Source: Shinella sp. CPCC 101442 (GTDB taxonomy: Bacteria > Pseudomonadota > Alphaproteobacteria > Rhizobiales > Rhizobiaceae). From it: a DNA stretch of 64,000 nucleotides. A program made the translations under genes and the position numbers. Within the stretch, counting starts at the first letter, position 1. Every line of letters starts with the position of its first letter. Shown here one piece after another: positions 1 through 7,832 of the stretch. Location: positions 992,001 to 1,056,000 of the forward strand of contig NZ_JALIQS010000002.1 of assembly GCF_024704725.1 (NCBI RefSeq). Reading direction: 5' to 3'. The notes under the pieces are model-generated. The model was not told where the DNA came from and did not search any database. It saw only the letters and a program-made list of their open reading frames with translations.

Positions 1-2
1 TT

Positions 3-428
3 GCCGACGAGGCCGTGGCCGACAATGAGGAGGACGGGCGCAAGCACACCTGGGTGTTCGACATCAGAGAACCGTCGAACCCGATCAGCATCGCGACCTT
101 CCCGATCCCCGGCGAGATCGACTACACGAAAAAGGGCGGCCATTTCGGACCGCATAACCTGCATGAGAACCGGCCGGGATCGCTCGTTTCCGACACGCTG
201 GTCTTCACCACCTGGCAGAATGCCGGCATCCGCGCCTTCGACATTTCCGACCCGTACCGGCCGATCGAGACCGGGGCGCTGGTGCCTGCCGCGCCGAGAA
301 CGATGACCGACCGGCGCCCCGGTCGGCCAAAAGTCATCCAGTCGGCCGATGTCTTCGTCGATGCGCGCGGCCTGATCTACGCGACCGACTACAATGCCGG
401 CCTGGAGATTATCGAATACGGCGGCTGA
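3..428 (+). CDS. LVIVD repeat-containing protein, 3' fragment
   Basis: The window opens inside this gene, so only the last ~141 residues are seen. The fragment has beta-propeller-like repeats: VFDIREPSNPISIATFP, then FGPHNLHENRPG, then ..TWQNAGIRAFDISDPYRPIETG, and finally IYATDYNAGLEIIEYGG at the C-terminus. The pattern of (V/I)xDISDP followed by P(V/I)xxG is that of LVIVD-repeat proteins, usually secreted proteins of unknown role, and I infer no reaction. A GTG at 15 is in frame but is internal. The stop codon lies inside a 6-bp hairpin (420-438) that may serve this gene and the convergent metI as a weak shared terminator. Confidence 0.6.
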   Translation, partial: ADEAVADNEEDGRKHTWVFDIREPSNPISIATFPIPGEIDYTKKGGHFGPHNLHENRPGSLVSDTLVFTTWQNAGIRAFDISDPYRPIETGALVPAAPRTMTDRRPGRPKVIQSADVFVDARGLIYATDYNAGLEIIEYGG

Positions 429-449
429 CCGGGCCGCCATATCGTCTGT

Positions 450-1106
450 TCAACCGCGGTGATCGAGCCGCGCGACCCAACGGTCACCGATCCACTGGAT
501 GCCGCAGACCATGACGATGAGCACGGCGACGACGGCGACCATCACGGAGGTCTCGAAGCGCTGGTAGCCATAACGGATGGCAAGGTCGCCAAGACCGCCG
601 GCACCGATGGCTCCGGCCATGGCCGAAGCCCCGATCAGCGTGACCAACGTGACGGTGAAGCCCGCGACGATGCCGGGAAGCGCCTCGGGGACCAGCACCT
701 CGCGCACGATCGTCCAGCGGTTGCCGCCCATGGCGCGCACGGCCTCGATCAGACCGCGGTCCACCTCGCGCAGCGACACTTCGGCGATGCGCGCATAATA
801 GGGGGTCGCGGCAATCGACAGCGGCACGATGGCCGCCCAGGTGCCGATCGACGTACCGACGATGAGGCGCGTCACCGGTATGAGCGCGACCAGCAGGATG
901 ATGAAGGGCACAGAGCGGAAGCCGTTGATGACGGCACCGAGCACGCGGTTGACCCAGAGGTTTTCCGCGATCCCGCCGCGTGCGGTGGCCACCAGCGCCA
1001 GCCCGAGCGGCAGGCCGAAGACCAGCGAGATGATGCCGGAGGCGGCCGTCATCACGACGGTTTCCCAAAGCGAGCGGAAAAGAAGTTCAAGCATGATCGG
1101 CGACAT
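450..1106 (-). CDS. metI: Methionine ABC transporter permease MetI
   Basis: Membrane subunit of a D/L-methionine importer in the inner membrane, partner of MetN and MetQ. The 218-residue protein starts MSPIMLELL and has five to six hydrophobic segments. The permease motif that docks on the ATPase lies around EAVRAMGGNRWTIVREVLVPEALPG, as in MetI proteins (usual length ~217). I chose the ATG that overlaps the metN end by 20 bases rather than the upstream in-frame start, because it gives the family length. It is last in the minus-strand order metQ-metN-metI, and the overlap suggests translational coupling. The product name rests on the MetN NIL domain and MetQ next door. Confidence 0.9.
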   Translation of the reverse strand: MSPIMLELLFRSLWETVVMTAASGIISLVFGLPLGLALVATARGGIAENLWVNRVLGAVINGFRSVPFIILLVALIPVTRLIVGTSIGTWAAIVPLSIAATPYYARIAEVSLREVDRGLIEAVRAMGGNRWTIVREVLVPEALPGIVAGFTVTLVTLIGASAMAGAIGAGGLGDLAIRYGYQRFETSVMVAVVAVLIVMVCGIQWIGDRWVARLDHRG

Positions 1107-2157
1107 GGCCGAGGACCTCCACCTGGGCGCCGAGGCGCTCTGCATAGGATACGAGACCGACGGTCTTCTCAGCCGGCACCGCGAGGAAGAAGCGGCCTAC
1201 GGCCTGCTCCTGGATATGATCGACGCCGCCATGGATGAGACGGTAGCCGCCGGGGAATTCCTGCGAAAGCCCCTGGAACAGCGGACCGGTGGCGACGGGG
1301 CCGGCAATATCGATGCCGAGGATCGCTTCGCCGCCGACATCCGCCGTCAGCTTTTCGGCGATATGGGCGGGGAGTTGCGGACGGATGCTGCTGAGCAGGC
1401 TGCGCGTCGTCTCGGCCTGCGGGCGCGAAAAGACCTGCCAGACCGGGCCCTCCTCCACGACCCGGCCAGCATCGAGCACGGTCACGCGGTCGGCGATGCC
1501 GCGCACCACTTCCATCTCGTGCGTGATGAGCAGGATGGTGAGGCCGAGCTTGCGGTTGATGTCCTTCAGGAGCGCCAGGATCGAGCGGGTGGTTTCCGGG
1601 TCGAGTGCGGATGTCGCTTCGTCGGAAAGCAGCAGCGCAGGCTTGGCGGCAAGCGCGCGGGCAATGCCGACACGCTGCTTCTGGCCGCCCGAAAGCTCCG
1701 ACGGATAGGCCTTCGCCTTGCCGGTGAGGCCGACGAGTTCGAGCAATTCGGCGGCGCGCGCCAGGCGCTTGGCCTTCGGCCAGCCCTCGATCTTCAGCGG
1801 CAGTGCGACATTCTCCTCCACCGTCTTGGCGGAAAGCAGGTTGAAGTGCTGGAAGATCATACCGATACGGCGGCGCAGCGGCTGCAGGTCGGCCTCGCCG
1901 AGCCCGGTGATCTCACGGCCCTCGATCTCGATTGAGCCGCTATCGGGGCGTTCGAGACCGTTGAGGCAGCGGATCAGGGTCGACTTTCCGGCACCGCTGC
2001 GGCCGATGATGCCGAGGATTTCACCACGGCGGACATTGAGCGTCACGCCGTCCAGTGCCGCCGTTTCGCCAAAACGCCGGTGCACGTCCGCAAGACGGAT
2101 GACATCCGCCTCTTCGGTCGTGGCGGAAGCCGCTCTCCAGGTCACATGTGAGTTCAT
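1087..2157 (-). CDS. metN: Methionine ABC transporter ATP-binding protein MetN
   Basis: ATPase of the methionine importer. The 356-residue protein has the Walker A motif GRSGAGKST, the signature LSGGQKQ, Walker B LLLSDEATSALD and the H-loop ITHEM in the first ~250 residues. The last ~80 residues form the ligand-sensing NIL domain that separates MetN from other polar amino acid ATPases; by known MetN biology it binds methionine and inhibits transport. The start at MNSHVTW was preferred over an extension 41 residues upstream, because the extension is low-complexity and runs into the hairpin between metQ and metN. Confidence 0.93.
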   Translation of the reverse strand: MNSHVTWRAASATTEEADVIRLADVHRRFGETAALDGVTLNVRRGEILGIIGRSGAGKSTLIRCLNGLERPDSGSIEIEGREITGLGEADLQPLRRRIGMIFQHFNLLSAKTVEENVALPLKIEGWPKAKRLARAAELLELVGLTGKAKAYPSELSGGQKQRVGIARALAAKPALLLSDEATSALDPETTRSILALLKDINRKLGLTILLITHEMEVVRGIADRVTVLDAGRVVEEGPVWQVFSRPQAETTRSLLSSIRPQLPAHIAEKLTADVGGEAILGIDIAGPVATGPLFQGLSQEFPGGYRLIHGGVDHIQEQAVGRFFLAVPAEKTVGLVSYAERLGAQVEVLGHVADHA

Positions 2158-2183
2158 TGTGCGTCCTTCCGCAAATGCCAAGA

Positions 2184-2218
2184 CAGCCCGCGACGGCGTG
2201 TTGGCGCGTCGCGGGCTG
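2184..2218 (-). promoter_or_regulatory. Intercistronic hairpin between metQ and metN
   Basis: A perfect 12-bp inverted repeat (CAGCCCGCGACG at 2184-2195 and CGTCGCGGGCTG at 2207-2218) with an 11-base loop. It sits in the 82-base gap between the metQ stop and the metN start. No T-run follows on the minus strand, so a 3' stabiliser or partial terminator that lets the binding-protein message outlast the downstream message is more likely than a full terminator. Confidence 0.75.
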
Positions 2219-2239
2219 CCGGAACGGTTGTCTGGCGTC

Positions 2240-3073
2240 TTAGTAGGCGCTGATGCCGGTGCCCTTGTAGACGCGGTCAAACTCGGCCTTCACGGCGTCG
2301 TTCTGATAGGCTTCGACCAGCGGCTTGACCCAGGGCTCGTCCTTGGAAGCTTCACGCACGGCGATGAAGTTGCGGTACGGATTGTCGGCGACCGGCTCCT
2401 GCGCGATGCGGTTGTCCGCGGTGAGACCGCTCTTCAGCGCCCAGTCGGTGTTCACGACGGCGGCGTCGAGGTCTTCCACCGAGCGGCCGACGATGCCGGC
2501 GTCGAGTTCCTTGATCTCGAGCTTCTTCGGGTTTTCCGAGATGTCGGCGATGGTCGCCAGAATGCCCGTGCCGTCCTTGAGCTTGATCAGGCCCTCGTTC
2601 TGCAGCACGCGCAGCGCGCGGCCTTCGTTGGACGGGTCGTTCGGCACGCCGACGACGGCGCCCTCGGGCAGGTCGGCAAGCGTCTTGTGCTTGTTGGAAT
2701 AGAGGCCGATCGGCCAGACGCCGGTATAGCCGACGGGCACGATCTTGTAGCCGTTCGTCTTGATCTGGTTTTCCAGATACGGCAGGTGCTGGAAGGCGTT
2801 GGCGTCGATTTCGCCGCGCTCCAGCGCTTCGTTCGGCTGGGTGTAGTCGTTGAAGACGACGGTCTCGATGGTCAGGCCCTTCTTGGCGGCTTCCGCCGTG
2901 ACGACGCGCCAGACATCCTCGTCCTCGCCGGAGATGATGCCGACCTTCAGGTCCTTCTTGTCTTCCGCGACGGCGGGGCCCGAAACGGAAAGGACGGAGA
3001 CCGAAACGGCGGCCACGGCGATTGCTGCGAGCGCCACGCGGCGAGAGAGAAGATTTTTGGTGATATTCAACAT
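2240..3073 (-). CDS. metQ: Methionine ABC transporter substrate-binding protein MetQ
   Basis: Periplasmic methionine-binding protein (NlpA/MetQ family), 277 residues. Residues 1-36 form a Sec signal peptide ending GPAVAEDKK; there is no lipobox cysteine, so it should be soluble rather than a lipoprotein. The mature part begins LKVGIISGEDEDVW and contains VVFNDYTQPNEAL and DANAFQHLPYL, conserved stretches of the family. First gene of the metQ-metN-metI unit. The 5' leader was checked for the alphaproteobacterial SAM-II riboswitch and no convincing match was seen, so control is not apparent from the sequence. Confidence 0.92.
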   Translation of the reverse strand: MLNITKNLLSRRVALAAIAVAAVSVSVLSVSGPAVAEDKKDLKVGIISGEDEDVWRVVTAEAAKKGLTIETVVFNDYTQPNEALERGEIDANAFQHLPYLENQIKTNGYKIVPVGYTGVWPIGLYSNKHKTLADLPEGAVVGVPNDPSNEGRALRVLQNEGLIKLKDGTGILATIADISENPKKLEIKELDAGIVGRSVEDLDAAVVNTDWALKSGLTADNRIAQEPVADNPYRNFIAVREASKDEPWVKPLVEAYQNDAVKAEFDRVYKGTGISAY

Positions 3074-3269
3074 GATAGCCTGCTTTCGCGATTGGGAGGA
3101 TCGACGCTCGAAACCGACCCGGTTTCTGCAAGCAAAATCGCAAATGCCGCTTTCGTGAACAACGAATGGCGATTTATTGGGCAGCGCGAACGGGAACTTT
3201 CGCTCTCCGAAACGGCGGAAGAACGAGAAAATAATTTCTACTGATTTTATGAAGTACTCAAAAAGGTAA

Positions 3270-3292
3270 AGAGCGGCCCGTTCGGCCGCTCT
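3270..3292 (-). terminator. Rho-independent terminator of the DUF4360/beta-barrel gene
   Basis: Nine-base-pair stem AGAGCGGCC / GGCCGCTCT with a 5-base loop just after the stop of the gene at 3304. On the minus strand it is followed by a T-rich tract (TTTACCTTTTT), the classical intrinsic terminator layout. It separates that gene from metQ, which is read in the same direction. Confidence 0.8.
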
Positions 3293-3303
3293 CCTGTTCG
3301 AGA

Positions 3304-4698
3304 TCAGAAACTCGCCTTGAGCTGCAGGCCGGCATTCCAGCGCGGCTTGCTCTCCTCGGCGACCGTCAGGCTGGCGCGCGTATCGACCGCCCAGTTCTCA
3401 TGGAACTTCCAGCCGACGCGGGCGCCAACCGAACCGAAACGCCGTGCTTCCCAGCCACCCGTCGCCTGGCCGACCCAGTCGACATCCGCCTTGACCGCAT
3501 CGCCATTGCCAAAAGTCTGGCCGGCGGTGGCAAAGAGCGAGTAGTCGACCGCCGGATTCAGCGCATGCGTCCACATGACCGTGACATCGGCCGTATCGGC
3601 AACCGTACTCTTGCCGGAAAGGGCTGCAGCGAAGAGGTTGTCGGCGTCAGGCGTTTCCGCATAGGACGATACGTCCAGGGCGGAACGCGAAAGCCTGACG
3701 GCGGCGGTGAACTCGTTCTGCGTGTCCGGCGCATAGGCAACGCCCATGCGCACGTGACCACCGATCAGCGAGCCAGAAGCGTCCGTCGTACGGGAAACCA
3801 GCCTGCCGGCATTGATATAGTCACGACGGTATTTCGCCTCGACATCCGGCGTGCCCCAGATGCCGACTTCGCCAAAGGCCTTCCAGCCGCCATCGAGCGG
3901 CATGGCATAGCGCGCGGAGGCGGCAGCGATCAGCATGTTGTCCGCATCGGTGCCGGTCTGGCGGCCATCATAGCCGGCAAGGCCGCCCATCAGGGTGATC
4001 TCTTCGGTCGCATTCCACCGGGCATTGAAGCCCACCATGCCCTCGGTGCCGGCAAAGGCGGAAATATAGTCGTCGCCGGCGAAGGGGTCGGTGAGGCCGA
4101 GGATGCGGCCTGCAACGGTATCGATGCCCGTCATCAGCGAGCGGCGCTGCTCGGCAATTCCATCGAGCGAACCGGCGACGGATTCGCGCGTCGTAAAGCC
4201 GATGCGCGAGACGTCGAGCGTGTCGAGGAAGATCTGCGCGGCGTCGGGATCGCCGTCCCGGCCCCCGGCCGTCAGCAGGATGGAGAGGTCGAGCGTTTCG
4301 GAATCGACCGTGCCCATGCGGCGGTTGATTTCGTAGTCCTCCGAAACCTCGCCGTCCGGATTGTAGAGACGAACGCGATCGCCCTTCTTGCCGCCGTCGA
4401 GCGTCACCGTCTGGTCGCCGGTCTTCGTGGCGAAGCCGCGATAATCGACGGAGAACACCGAATAGCCCTTCGCCTGCGTGACCGGCGCGGAGAGCGAACA
4501 GGTCGTCCGGCCCGGGCCTTGCGTGCGATCGCTGATGGCGAAGAGAGAATCGAAGAGGAAACTCGTGGAATTCCTGTCCGGCGACAGGGTCGTGGAGAAG
4601 GTGCCCGGCGCACAGCCGTTGGCAGCTTGGGCGGAACCCGCCGCGAGCACGAGGCCCGTGAGGATCAGGGCACGATTTGCTTTTTTCAGAACCGTCAA
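3304..4698 (-). CDS. Secreted protein: DUF4360-like N-terminus fused to an outer-membrane beta-barrel
   Basis: 464 residues. A signal peptide (about 1-25, ending GSAQAANG) is followed by a domain with GCAPGTFSTTLSPD, SFLFDSLF, a cysteine near residue 68 and YSVFSVDYRGFA. This matches the DUF4360 pattern of the neighbouring gene position by position. From ~residue 190 to the end there are alternating amphipathic strands (RWNATEEITLMGGLAGYDGR, GWKAFGEVGIWG, DYSLFATAGQTFGNG) and a terminal phenylalanine (LQLKASF), as in autotransporter-type barrels. I infer an outer-membrane protein that displays the small domain. The start appears to be TTG behind GGTGAAG. The fusion is unusual and its function is unknown. 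Confidence 0.6.
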   Translation of the reverse strand: MTVLKKANRALILTGLVLAAGSAQAANGCAPGTFSTTLSPDRNSTSFLFDSLFAISDRTQGPGRTTCSLSAPVTQAKGYSVFSVDYRGFATKTGDQTVTLDGGKKGDRVRLYNPDGEVSEDYEINRRMGTVDSETLDLSILLTAGGRDGDPDAAQIFLDTLDVSRIGFTTRESVAGSLDGIAEQRRSLMTGIDTVAGRILGLTDPFAGDDYISAFAGTEGMVGFNARWNATEEITLMGGLAGYDGRQTGTDADNMLIAAASARYAMPLDGGWKAFGEVGIWGTPDVEAKYRRDYINAGRLVSRTTDASGSLIGGHVRMGVAYAPDTQNEFTAAVRLSRSALDVSSYAETPDADNLFAAALSGKSTVADTADVTVMWTHALNPAVDYSLFATAGQTFGNGDAVKADVDWVGQATGGWEARRFGSVGARVGWKFHENWAVDTRASLTVAEESKPRWNAGLQLKASF

Positions 4699-4729
4699 AA
4701 CTTCACCCGGTCTTAGTGATTACAAAGGA

Positions 4730-4745
4730 GCGGCCCGAGGGCCGC
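4730..4745 (-). terminator. Short GC hairpin after the DUF4360 gene
   Basis: A 7-bp stem GCGGCCC / GGGCCGC with a 2-base loop lies between the two DUF4360 genes and is followed on the minus strand by TCCTTTGTAAT. The tiny loop and weak T-run make it at best a leaky terminator; the two genes could still be partly co-transcribed. Confidence 0.4.
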
Positions 4746-4774
4746 CCCGATTTGCGACTACCGTTCTTAGCGGC

Positions 4775-5365
4775 TCAATTGCACTTGCGCCACTGCAGCT
4801 GGTACACGATGGCCGCCTTGACGTCCTGTGTGTCGACCGTCGCCATGGCTTCCTTGTTGCGCGTGGTGCTGACGCGGATCGAGGAATTGGTGCGCAGATT
4901 GACGTCCTGGCCGCAGGGCGACCAGACGAGCGCATCGGCGACGAGCTTGTTGGTGATCAGGTAATCGTCTTCCTTCGGGCCGACAAAGGTCTTGGCAAAG
5001 GACGGGCCGCGCGAGCCGGCGAAGAAGTATTCCACGCTGAACTGCGAACGGGCGCCGCGCGGCAGCTGGTTGAAGCCGCGATAGTCGATGGCCAGAACCG
5101 AGACGCTGCGGCCCTGCGGCACGTGAACCGGGATCGCGACGTTGCAGGTCTTGCGGTCCAGCGATTTGCCGGTCTCACCGCCAGCCTGGACGATGTATTC
5201 GTCGAACAGCAGGCTGAGCGACTTGGAGTCCGGGCTCAGGGTCGCCGAGACGCTGTCGGACGGGCAGCCGCTGCCGCCATAACCCGGTACGCCGAGCGCG
5301 ATATCGTCTGCATGGGCAACGGCAGCAAAGCCGAGAACGCCGATCAAAGCACCAACAATCTTCAT
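4775..5365 (-). CDS. DUF4360 family secreted protein
   Basis: 196 residues from MKIVGALIG, with a signal peptide (1-20, cleavage after VAHA). The mature protein has the DUF4360 landmarks: GSGCPSDSVSATLSPD, LSLLFDEYIVQAG, a conserved cysteine in KTCNVAIPVHVPQG, SVLAIDYRGFNQLP and FFAGSRGP, plus a C-terminal pair of cysteines. An upstream in-frame ATG would add 19 basic residues in front of the signal peptide and was rejected. DUF4360 is known mainly from secreted proteins of fungi and some bacteria and has no assigned reaction. It lies directly upstream, on the same strand, of the larger protein carrying the same domain. Confidence 0.75.
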   Translation of the reverse strand: MKIVGALIGVLGFAAVAHADDIALGVPGYGGSGCPSDSVSATLSPDSKSLSLLFDEYIVQAGGETGKSLDRKTCNVAIPVHVPQGRSVSVLAIDYRGFNQLPRGARSQFSVEYFFAGSRGPSFAKTFVGPKEDDYLITNKLVADALVWSPCGQDVNLRTNSSIRVSTTRNKEAMATVDTQDVKAAIVYQLQWRKCN

Positions 5366-5771
5366 GATTCTTCCTCTCGCAAGCCAACAGCGGCTTCTTG
5401 CGTTGCATATTCGGACATGCACCCTGAACGATGTCTGAGCGGATCATTCAGGGCGAGTTCAGCAAGAGAGATATAAACGGATGGTAAACATTGTATTAAG
5501 CATTTTAAGGACCGGGCTGCCTGCCAAGGCGACTTCCCCTTGAGCCACGACATGCGGGCCGCCCAGCCTGCAGCATTTTCGTCCTCGCGCCATATCGCCG
5601 ATATCGCATGAACATTCCGAGCCGGCTTTCTATGCCTGCACCCCGCTGGAACGGCTGCGACGCCTTGGCACTTCCGGTCGGACCCAAGTTGCGATAAAAG
5701 TGGCATCTCAAATACCTGTTTATCAATGTCGCTCCACCGATCCGGGCAAGCGGCCACCGAAGGATCACGCC
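5366..5771. other. Intergenic region between the DUF4360 gene and nsrR
   Basis: No convincing gene in these ~400 bases. It contains an AT-richer patch (about 5468-5512) in which, on the minus strand, TTAATA and TTATAT are spaced by 17 bases, a possible promoter for the DUF4360 pair. Just upstream of nsrR the stretch GTGGCATCTCAAATACC (around 5700) is a faint candidate for an Rrf2/NsrR-type site but lacks good symmetry. Confidence 0.4.
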
Positions 5772-6221
5772 ATGCGCTTGACGCTGCATACCGACTATGC
5801 GCTCCGCATGCTGATCTATATGGCGGCGCGACCCGATCGCTTCTGTACCGTCAACGACTTGGCGGAGGCCTACGGGCTTTCGCGCAACCATCTCCTCAAG
5901 GTGGCGCAGACCTTGCGCCACATCGGCCTCGTCGAAACGACACGCGGGCGGGCGGGCGGCATCCGGCTGGCCAGGGCGCCCGACAAGATCGGCGTCGGCG
6001 CGCTGGTGCGGGCGACGGAGGCGGAGTTTTCGCTGGCCGAATGCATGCAGTCGCAGGGCGACACCTGCTGCGCCATCTCGCCGGCCTGCCGGTTGAAGGG
6101 CATGCTGCACGAGGCGCTCGCCGCCTTTCTCGCCGTACTCGACAAATACACACTCGCCGACATCGTGCGCAATCGCGCCATGCTCGGCCCGCTGCTCGGT
6201 CTCGATACGGTCGCGGCCTGA
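5772..6221 (+). CDS. nsrR: Rrf2-family nitric oxide-sensing repressor NsrR
   Basis: 149 residues. The winged helix-turn-helix opens with MRLTLHTDYALRMLIYMAA, as in NsrR. The region after residue 90 has cysteines at 91, 99, 100 and 106 (AECMQSQGDTCC..SPAC), the set that would hold the NO-sensitive iron-sulphur cluster. The ATG behind AAGGATCACGCC was chosen; an upstream in-frame start adds a non-conserved 24-residue tail. It lies directly before a truncated haemoglobin gene on the same strand, the usual arrangement in which NsrR represses NO detoxification genes until NO destroys the cluster. Confidence 0.88.
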   Translation: MRLTLHTDYALRMLIYMAARPDRFCTVNDLAEAYGLSRNHLLKVAQTLRHIGLVETTRGRAGGIRLARAPDKIGVGALVRATEAEFSLAECMQSQGDTCCAISPACRLKGMLHEALAAFLAVLDKYTLADIVRNRAMLGPLLGLDTVAA

Positions 6222-6251
6222 AACGAAGGATTGATCGATGAAACGGACGAT

Positions 6252-6734
6252 ATGGAAAGCAACCCTATGAGAGGCCGCTCCGCACCCGAGCGCACCATCG
6301 TCATCGATGGAAAGCTTTTGCCCGATGTGCTCGACGATGCGATGATCCATGCCGTCGTGCATGGATTCTATGACGAGATCCGCCGGGACGACCTGCTCGG
6401 TCCCGTCTTCAACGGCATCATCGCGGCTGAGGACTGGCCGGTGCATCTTGCCAAGATGTGCGACTTCTGGTCCGCGACGCTGCTGCGCACCGGCCGCTAC
6501 GACGGCCGCCCGCTGCCGCCGCATCTCTCCATACCGGAGCTGGGAGAAGCGCATTTCCAGCGCTGGCTTTCGCTGTTTCACGCCACCGTCGAACGGCTCT
6601 GCCCGCCCGAGGTCGCCGATCTCTTCCTCGACCGGGCGCTGCGCATCGCCCATTCCTTCCGCCTCGCCATCGCCTTCCACCGTGGCGAGGACTCCATGAA
6701 GGTCCTGCCGATCTCGCGGGAGGCCCTGTCATGA
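6252..6734 (+). CDS. Group III truncated haemoglobin
   Basis: About 160 residues, matching group III (trHbP-like) globins: MIHAVVHGFYDEIRRDDLLGPVF, then MCDFWSATLLRTGRYDGRPLPPH, then HFQRWLSLFHATVERL, which carries the candidate proximal haem histidine. Members of this group bind oxygen and NO and are linked to NO dioxygenation. The start is uncertain: TTG at 6231, ATG at 6252 and ATG at 6267 are all in frame, and none has an ideal ribosome-binding site. The residues before RSAPERTI are not conserved. It follows nsrR by ~30 bases and overlaps the next gene by ATGA, so an NsrR-controlled operon is likely. Confidence 0.85.
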   Translation: MESNPMRGRSAPERTIVIDGKLLPDVLDDAMIHAVVHGFYDEIRRDDLLGPVFNGIIAAEDWPVHLAKMCDFWSATLLRTGRYDGRPLPPHLSIPELGEAHFQRWLSLFHATVERLCPPEVADLFLDRALRIAHSFRLAIAFHRGEDSMKVLPISREALS

Positions 6735-7021
6735 CCGCCGCCGCCCTCACCCTTGCCCGCGACGAAAGCGGCGAATTCCTGCTGCCGGCGGACATGCTGG
6801 CGGAGCGCTTCGGCTGGCCGACCGAGACCCTGCACGACATGATGCGTCGCGGCCTCGTTTCCTCCCGCGTCGAGCGTGGCGAAGGCGAGGATGCCGGCCG
6901 TTGGCGGCTTTCCGTCCGCTGCGGCAACCGGCGCTGGCAGGCGATCGTGGAAGCGGACGGCACCGTTGGCCAGCAGCGGATTGATGTCCTTCCCGCCGCC
7001 CCGGCGAGAAAACAGCGCTAG
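6731..7021 (+). CDS. DUF6522 family small protein
   Basis: 96 residues starting MTAAALTLARDESGEF, coupled to the globin gene by an ATGA overlap. It carries LPADMLAERFGWPTETLHDMMRRGLV and then a basic strand-rich half (GRWRLSVRCGNRRWQAIVEADG). This resembles the small DUF6522 proteins seen next to NsrR or denitrification-type genes; family assignment is from memory of the pattern. No catalytic motif or membrane segment is visible. The middle looks like a small HTH-like fold, but I infer no function beyond association with NO detoxification. Its stop codon lies three bases before an ECF-type promoter. Confidence 0.6.
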   Translation: MTAAALTLARDESGEFLLPADMLAERFGWPTETLHDMMRRGLVSSRVERGEGEDAGRWRLSVRCGNRRWQAIVEADGTVGQQRIDVLPAAPARKQR

Positions 7022-7023
7022 GC

Positions 7024-7053
7024 GGGAACTTTCCCGGCGCGATGGCATCCAAT
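7024..7053 (+). promoter_or_regulatory. ECF-type promoter of the sigma factor gene
   Basis: GGGAAC (-35, 7024-7029), 16 bases, then CATCCAAT (-10, 7046-7053), 20 bases before the sigma factor ATG. The same element with the same spacing recurs at 7758-7787, and the two also share CCGGCGCG in the spacer. GGAAC-type -35 boxes are typical of ECF sigma factors, so autoregulation is the simplest reading. Confidence 0.75.
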
Positions 7054-7073
7054 GGGGCGAAAGGAGCATCGAC

Positions 7074-7756
7074 ATGCCAGCTTTGCAGACCCGCCCCGCC
7101 GTCGCCGGAGACGAAACAGCGCTCGTGCGCCGCGCCGCCGCAGGCGATACCGCCGCCGTCAGGGAGATCATCAGGACCCACAACCAGCGCCTCTACCGGC
7201 TCGTGCGGGCGGTCGTTCGCAACAATGCGGATGCGAGGACGTGTTGCAGGAGGCCTATCTCAACGCCTTCGCCCGGCTCGACGGGTTCCACGGCGAGGCC
7301 TCGCTCTCGACCTGGCTGTCGCGCATCGCCCTCAATGCCGCACTGATGCGGCTACGCTCCCAGAAGCGCGTGAAGCGCGCGGCCCCGGCGTTCACAGCCG
7401 CCGACGCCGAGATCATCCCCTTCCCGCTTTCCTCCCCCACCGTCGATCCGGAGCGCGCCATGGCGCAGCGACAGCTTCTCCACCTCGTCGAGGAGGCGAC
7501 CGATGCGCTTCCCGAAACCTTCCGCCTCGTCTTCGTGGCCCGCGTCATCGAAGGGCTCAGCGTGGAGGAGACCGCGTCGCTGCTCGACCTGCCGGCCGCC
7601 ACGGTGAAGACACGCCTTCACCGGGCGCGAAAACTGATCCGCGACCGGCTGGAAGCGCAGATCGGTCCCGTGCTGATCGACGCCTTCCCCTTTGCCGGCG
7701 CACGCTGCGAGCGGCTGACCGAGGCTGTCATCGCAAAACTCGGGCTGGAAAAATAA
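7074..7756 (+). pseudogene. ECF sigma factor gene disrupted by a single-base frameshift
   Basis: The ATG behind AAGGAG encodes MPALQTRPAVAGDETALVRR and continues through the sigma region 2 start (NQRLYRLVRAVVRNNADA). At ~7233 the frame breaks: the expected acidic ADAEDVLQEAYLNAF continues only in the next frame, because one base is missing in GATGCGAGGAC. The second frame then gives region 2.4 (ASLSTWLSRIALNAALMRL) and region 4 (ALPETFRLVFVARVIEG, ETASLLDLPAATVKTRLHRA). Restoring one base gives 227 residues, normal for an ECF factor. No anti-sigma gene is adjacent. Either a true inactivating mutation or an assembly error; the intact codon pattern on both sides shows that any loss is recent. 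Confidence 0.85.
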
Positions 7757-7757
7757 C

Positions 7758-7787
7758 GGGAACCTCTCCGGCGCGCCGGCATCCAAT
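7758..7787 (+). promoter_or_regulatory. ECF-type promoter of the DUF4142/cupredoxin pair
   Basis: GGGAAC (7758-7763), 16 bases, CATCCAAT (7780-7787), 45 bases before the DUF4142 gene. It is almost the same as the element before the sigma gene, so this pair is the likely target of that sigma factor. Confidence 0.75.
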
Positions 7788-7832
7788 AGGCGTCAACCGA
7801 AACAGGCGCCTGATGGCGCCAGGGAGAACCCG

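Noticed and set aside
3074-3300. SAM-II riboswitch before metQ
   Set aside because: The leader was read for the conserved pseudoknot strands and no adequate match was found.
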